Shown here piece after piece: positions 5,786 through 6,544 of a DNA stretch of 6,544 bases. Each line of letters begins with the position of its first letter. The stretch's first letter is position 1. This DNA is from Treponema sp. (lineage in GTDB: Bacteria; Spirochaetota; Spirochaetia; Treponematales; Treponemataceae), in the NCBI GenBank assembly GCA_017421145.1, contig JAFOTA010000262.1, positions 1-6,544 on the forward strand. The letters run 5' to 3'. Made by a program: the position numbers and the translations under genes. A model generated the notes under the pieces. It made no database searches and had not been told where the DNA came from. It saw nothing but the letters and a program-made list of their open reading frames with translations.

Positions 5786-6283
5786 ATGGTACAGGAAAAT
5801 TGCGGCGACTTCAATGTGCTTTGTTCGCTCATCAAGAACGGGGGCATCGTTGCAAATGCTGAAGGCTCGGTTGCCGACGAGATTTTTGAGTCCGTCTGTA
5901 GTTCCGTTGAAATGCCTGAGGGCGTTGAGAGGGATTTTTTGAAAACGGAGCTTTCCGAAAGGGAAAAGATTCTTAGTACCGCGGTCGGACACGGGGTCGC
6001 AATTCCTCATCCAAGAAAATCCATCCTGCAGAAAGAATCCGATCAAAGGATAATCGTATGTTACCCCAAAAACAGGATTGACATGTCATCGCCGGACGGT
6101 ACGACAGTTTTCGTGATGTTCATCCTGCTGACAAAAGAAACGAAAGTCCATCTAGGCGCACTGTCAGATTTGGCGAAGCTTGTCCATTGCCTTGAGTTCA
6201 GGCAGTTCCTTGAAACAAAGCCTGATGCCGCAGCCTTGGTCGAAAAAATCAGTTTCCTGCATGAGTCAGGCAAGCTTGGCTGA
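5786..6283 (+). CDS. ptsN: PTS EIIA(Ntr)/PtsN-like protein
   Basis: A 165-residue single-domain protein of the fructose/mannitol/nitrogen type EIIA family (PTS_EIIA_2). These proteins accept a phosphate on histidine from HPr or NPr. The active-site motif GHGVAIPHPR places the phosphorylated histidine at residue 75. The second conserved histidine is H122 in VHLGALSDLAKL. The preceding EREKILSTAVG segment is also typical. Members are about 150-160 residues, so it is full length. The start is ATG 5786, with GGAGG at 5777-5781, 4 nt upstream; an in-frame ATG at 5753 has no ribosome site and adds 11 unlikely residues. No EIIB, EIIC, HPr or EI lies nearby. Together with placement just before tkt, this points to a regulatory role rather than sugar uptake. 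The choice between PtsN and another EIIA subtype is inference. Confidence 0.87.
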   Translation: MVQENCGDFNVLCSLIKNGGIVANAEGSVADEIFESVCSSVEMPEGVERDFLKTELSEREKILSTAVGHGVAIPHPRKSILQKESDQRIIVCYPKNRIDMSSPDGTTVFVMFILLTKETKVHLGALSDLAKLVHCLEFRQFLETKPDAAALVEKISFLHESGKLG

Positions 6284-6289
6284 AAAGAT

Positions 6290-6316
6290 TTGATTTTTCA
6301 TTAATATCTATATAAT
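6290..6316 (+). promoter_or_regulatory. Probable promoter of tkt
   Basis: A perfect -10 TATAAT lies at 6311-6316 in AT-rich sequence. The best -35 is TTGATT (6290-6295) with a short 15-bp spacer, so the -35 is weaker than the -10. The transcript would start near 6323, just before the AAGGAG ribosome site (6325-6330), leaving a very short leader. Read-through from the EIIA gene, 54 nt away with no terminator, is also likely. Confidence 0.5.
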
Positions 6317-6337
6317 CCGATTTTAAGGAGTATTTTT

Positions 6338-6544
6338 ATGGATTCAAAAGGGTTGGAAGCAGTAGCGCTTTCCATCAGAAGCCTTTCCATGGATGCAATC
6401 CAAAAGGCCAATTCAGGTCACCCCGGTCTTCCGCTTGGGGCTGCGGAGCTTGCTTCGGTTCTCTACGGTGAAATCATGAAGCACAATCCTGCCGACTCAA
6501 AATGGGTTGACAGGGACAGGTTCGTGCTTTCTGCGGGACACGGC
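6338..6544 (+). CDS. tkt: Transketolase, N-terminus (partial, 3' end outside window)
   Basis: The first 69 residues of a transketolase, the thiamine-diphosphate enzyme of the non-oxidative pentose phosphate pathway that moves two-carbon units between sugar phosphates. The N-terminal ThDP-domain hallmarks are present in order: [18 protein letters not shown] with active-site His28, the [15 protein letters not shown] helix, and [10 protein letters not shown] with His68. These match the two conserved N-terminal histidines of the family. The start is ATG 6338, with AAGGAG 7 nt upstream (6325-6330). The frame is open to the window end. It follows the EIIA gene by 54 nt. Full-length transketolases are about 660 residues; a split two-gene form cannot be excluded from this fragment. 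Confidence 0.97.
   Translation, partial: MDSKGLEAVALSIRSLSMDAIQKANSGHPGLPLGAAELASVLYGEIMKHNPADSKWVDRDRFVLSAGHG

Noticed and set aside
5483..6046. Reverse-strand open frame of 187 codons across the end of the 497-residue gene and the EIIA gene
   Set aside because: It overlaps two supported genes and the structured spacer antisense, and its protein has no family-like features.

Overview
The window looks like chromosomal DNA from a host-associated treponeme or a close spirochaete relative. This is an inference from three things: moderate GC content, an outer-membrane-type protein ending in Phe, and a lone EIIA(Ntr)-like PTS protein next to transketolase. No taxonomic marker gene is present. I see no insertion sequence, phage gene, CRISPR array, tRNA or rRNA.

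Layout, left to right. (1) 1-213: the last 70 codons of an ABC exporter ATPase, forward strand. (2) 214-355: a 142-bp gap with AT-rich inverted repeats, a possible promoter and a possible five-codon leader ORF. (3) 356-2248: a 630-residue exported protein with a signal peptide, an acidic segment, a helical/coiled-coil segment, a beta-rich middle, a Lys/Glu-rich linker and a C-terminal beta-barrel-like domain. (4) 2249-2470: the gap between convergent genes, with one terminator for each gene and a GC-rich REP-like hairpin between them. (5) 2471-4003, reverse strand: a full-length ribonuclease Y (rny). (6) 4004-4205: a divergent intergenic region. It holds a good sigma70-type promoter for rny, with an inverted repeat overlapping it. 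It also holds an AT-rich element resembling the one before the exported-protein gene. (7) 4206-5699: a 497-residue cytosolic protein I do not recognise. (8) 5700-5785: a leader-like spacer with mutually exclusive hairpins next to a ribosome binding site. (9) 5786-6283: an EIIA(Ntr)/PtsN-like protein. (10) 6338-6544 and beyond: the start of transketolase (tkt), with its own probable promoter.

Working together: rny encodes the membrane-anchored endonuclease that starts mRNA decay. Its inverted repeat suggests a repressor or autoregulatory RNA element. The 497-residue gene, the EIIA gene and tkt lie head to tail without an obvious terminator, so a PTS-type phosphorylation sensor may be partly co-transcribed with a central-carbon enzyme. 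No sugar-specific EIIB/EIIC is nearby, so EIIA is more likely regulatory than transport-related.

No dramatic new system is visible. The best candidates for undescribed biology are the switch-like spacer before the EIIA gene, the inverted repeat over the rny promoter, the AT-rich element shared by two genes, and the two lineage-type proteins of unknown function.
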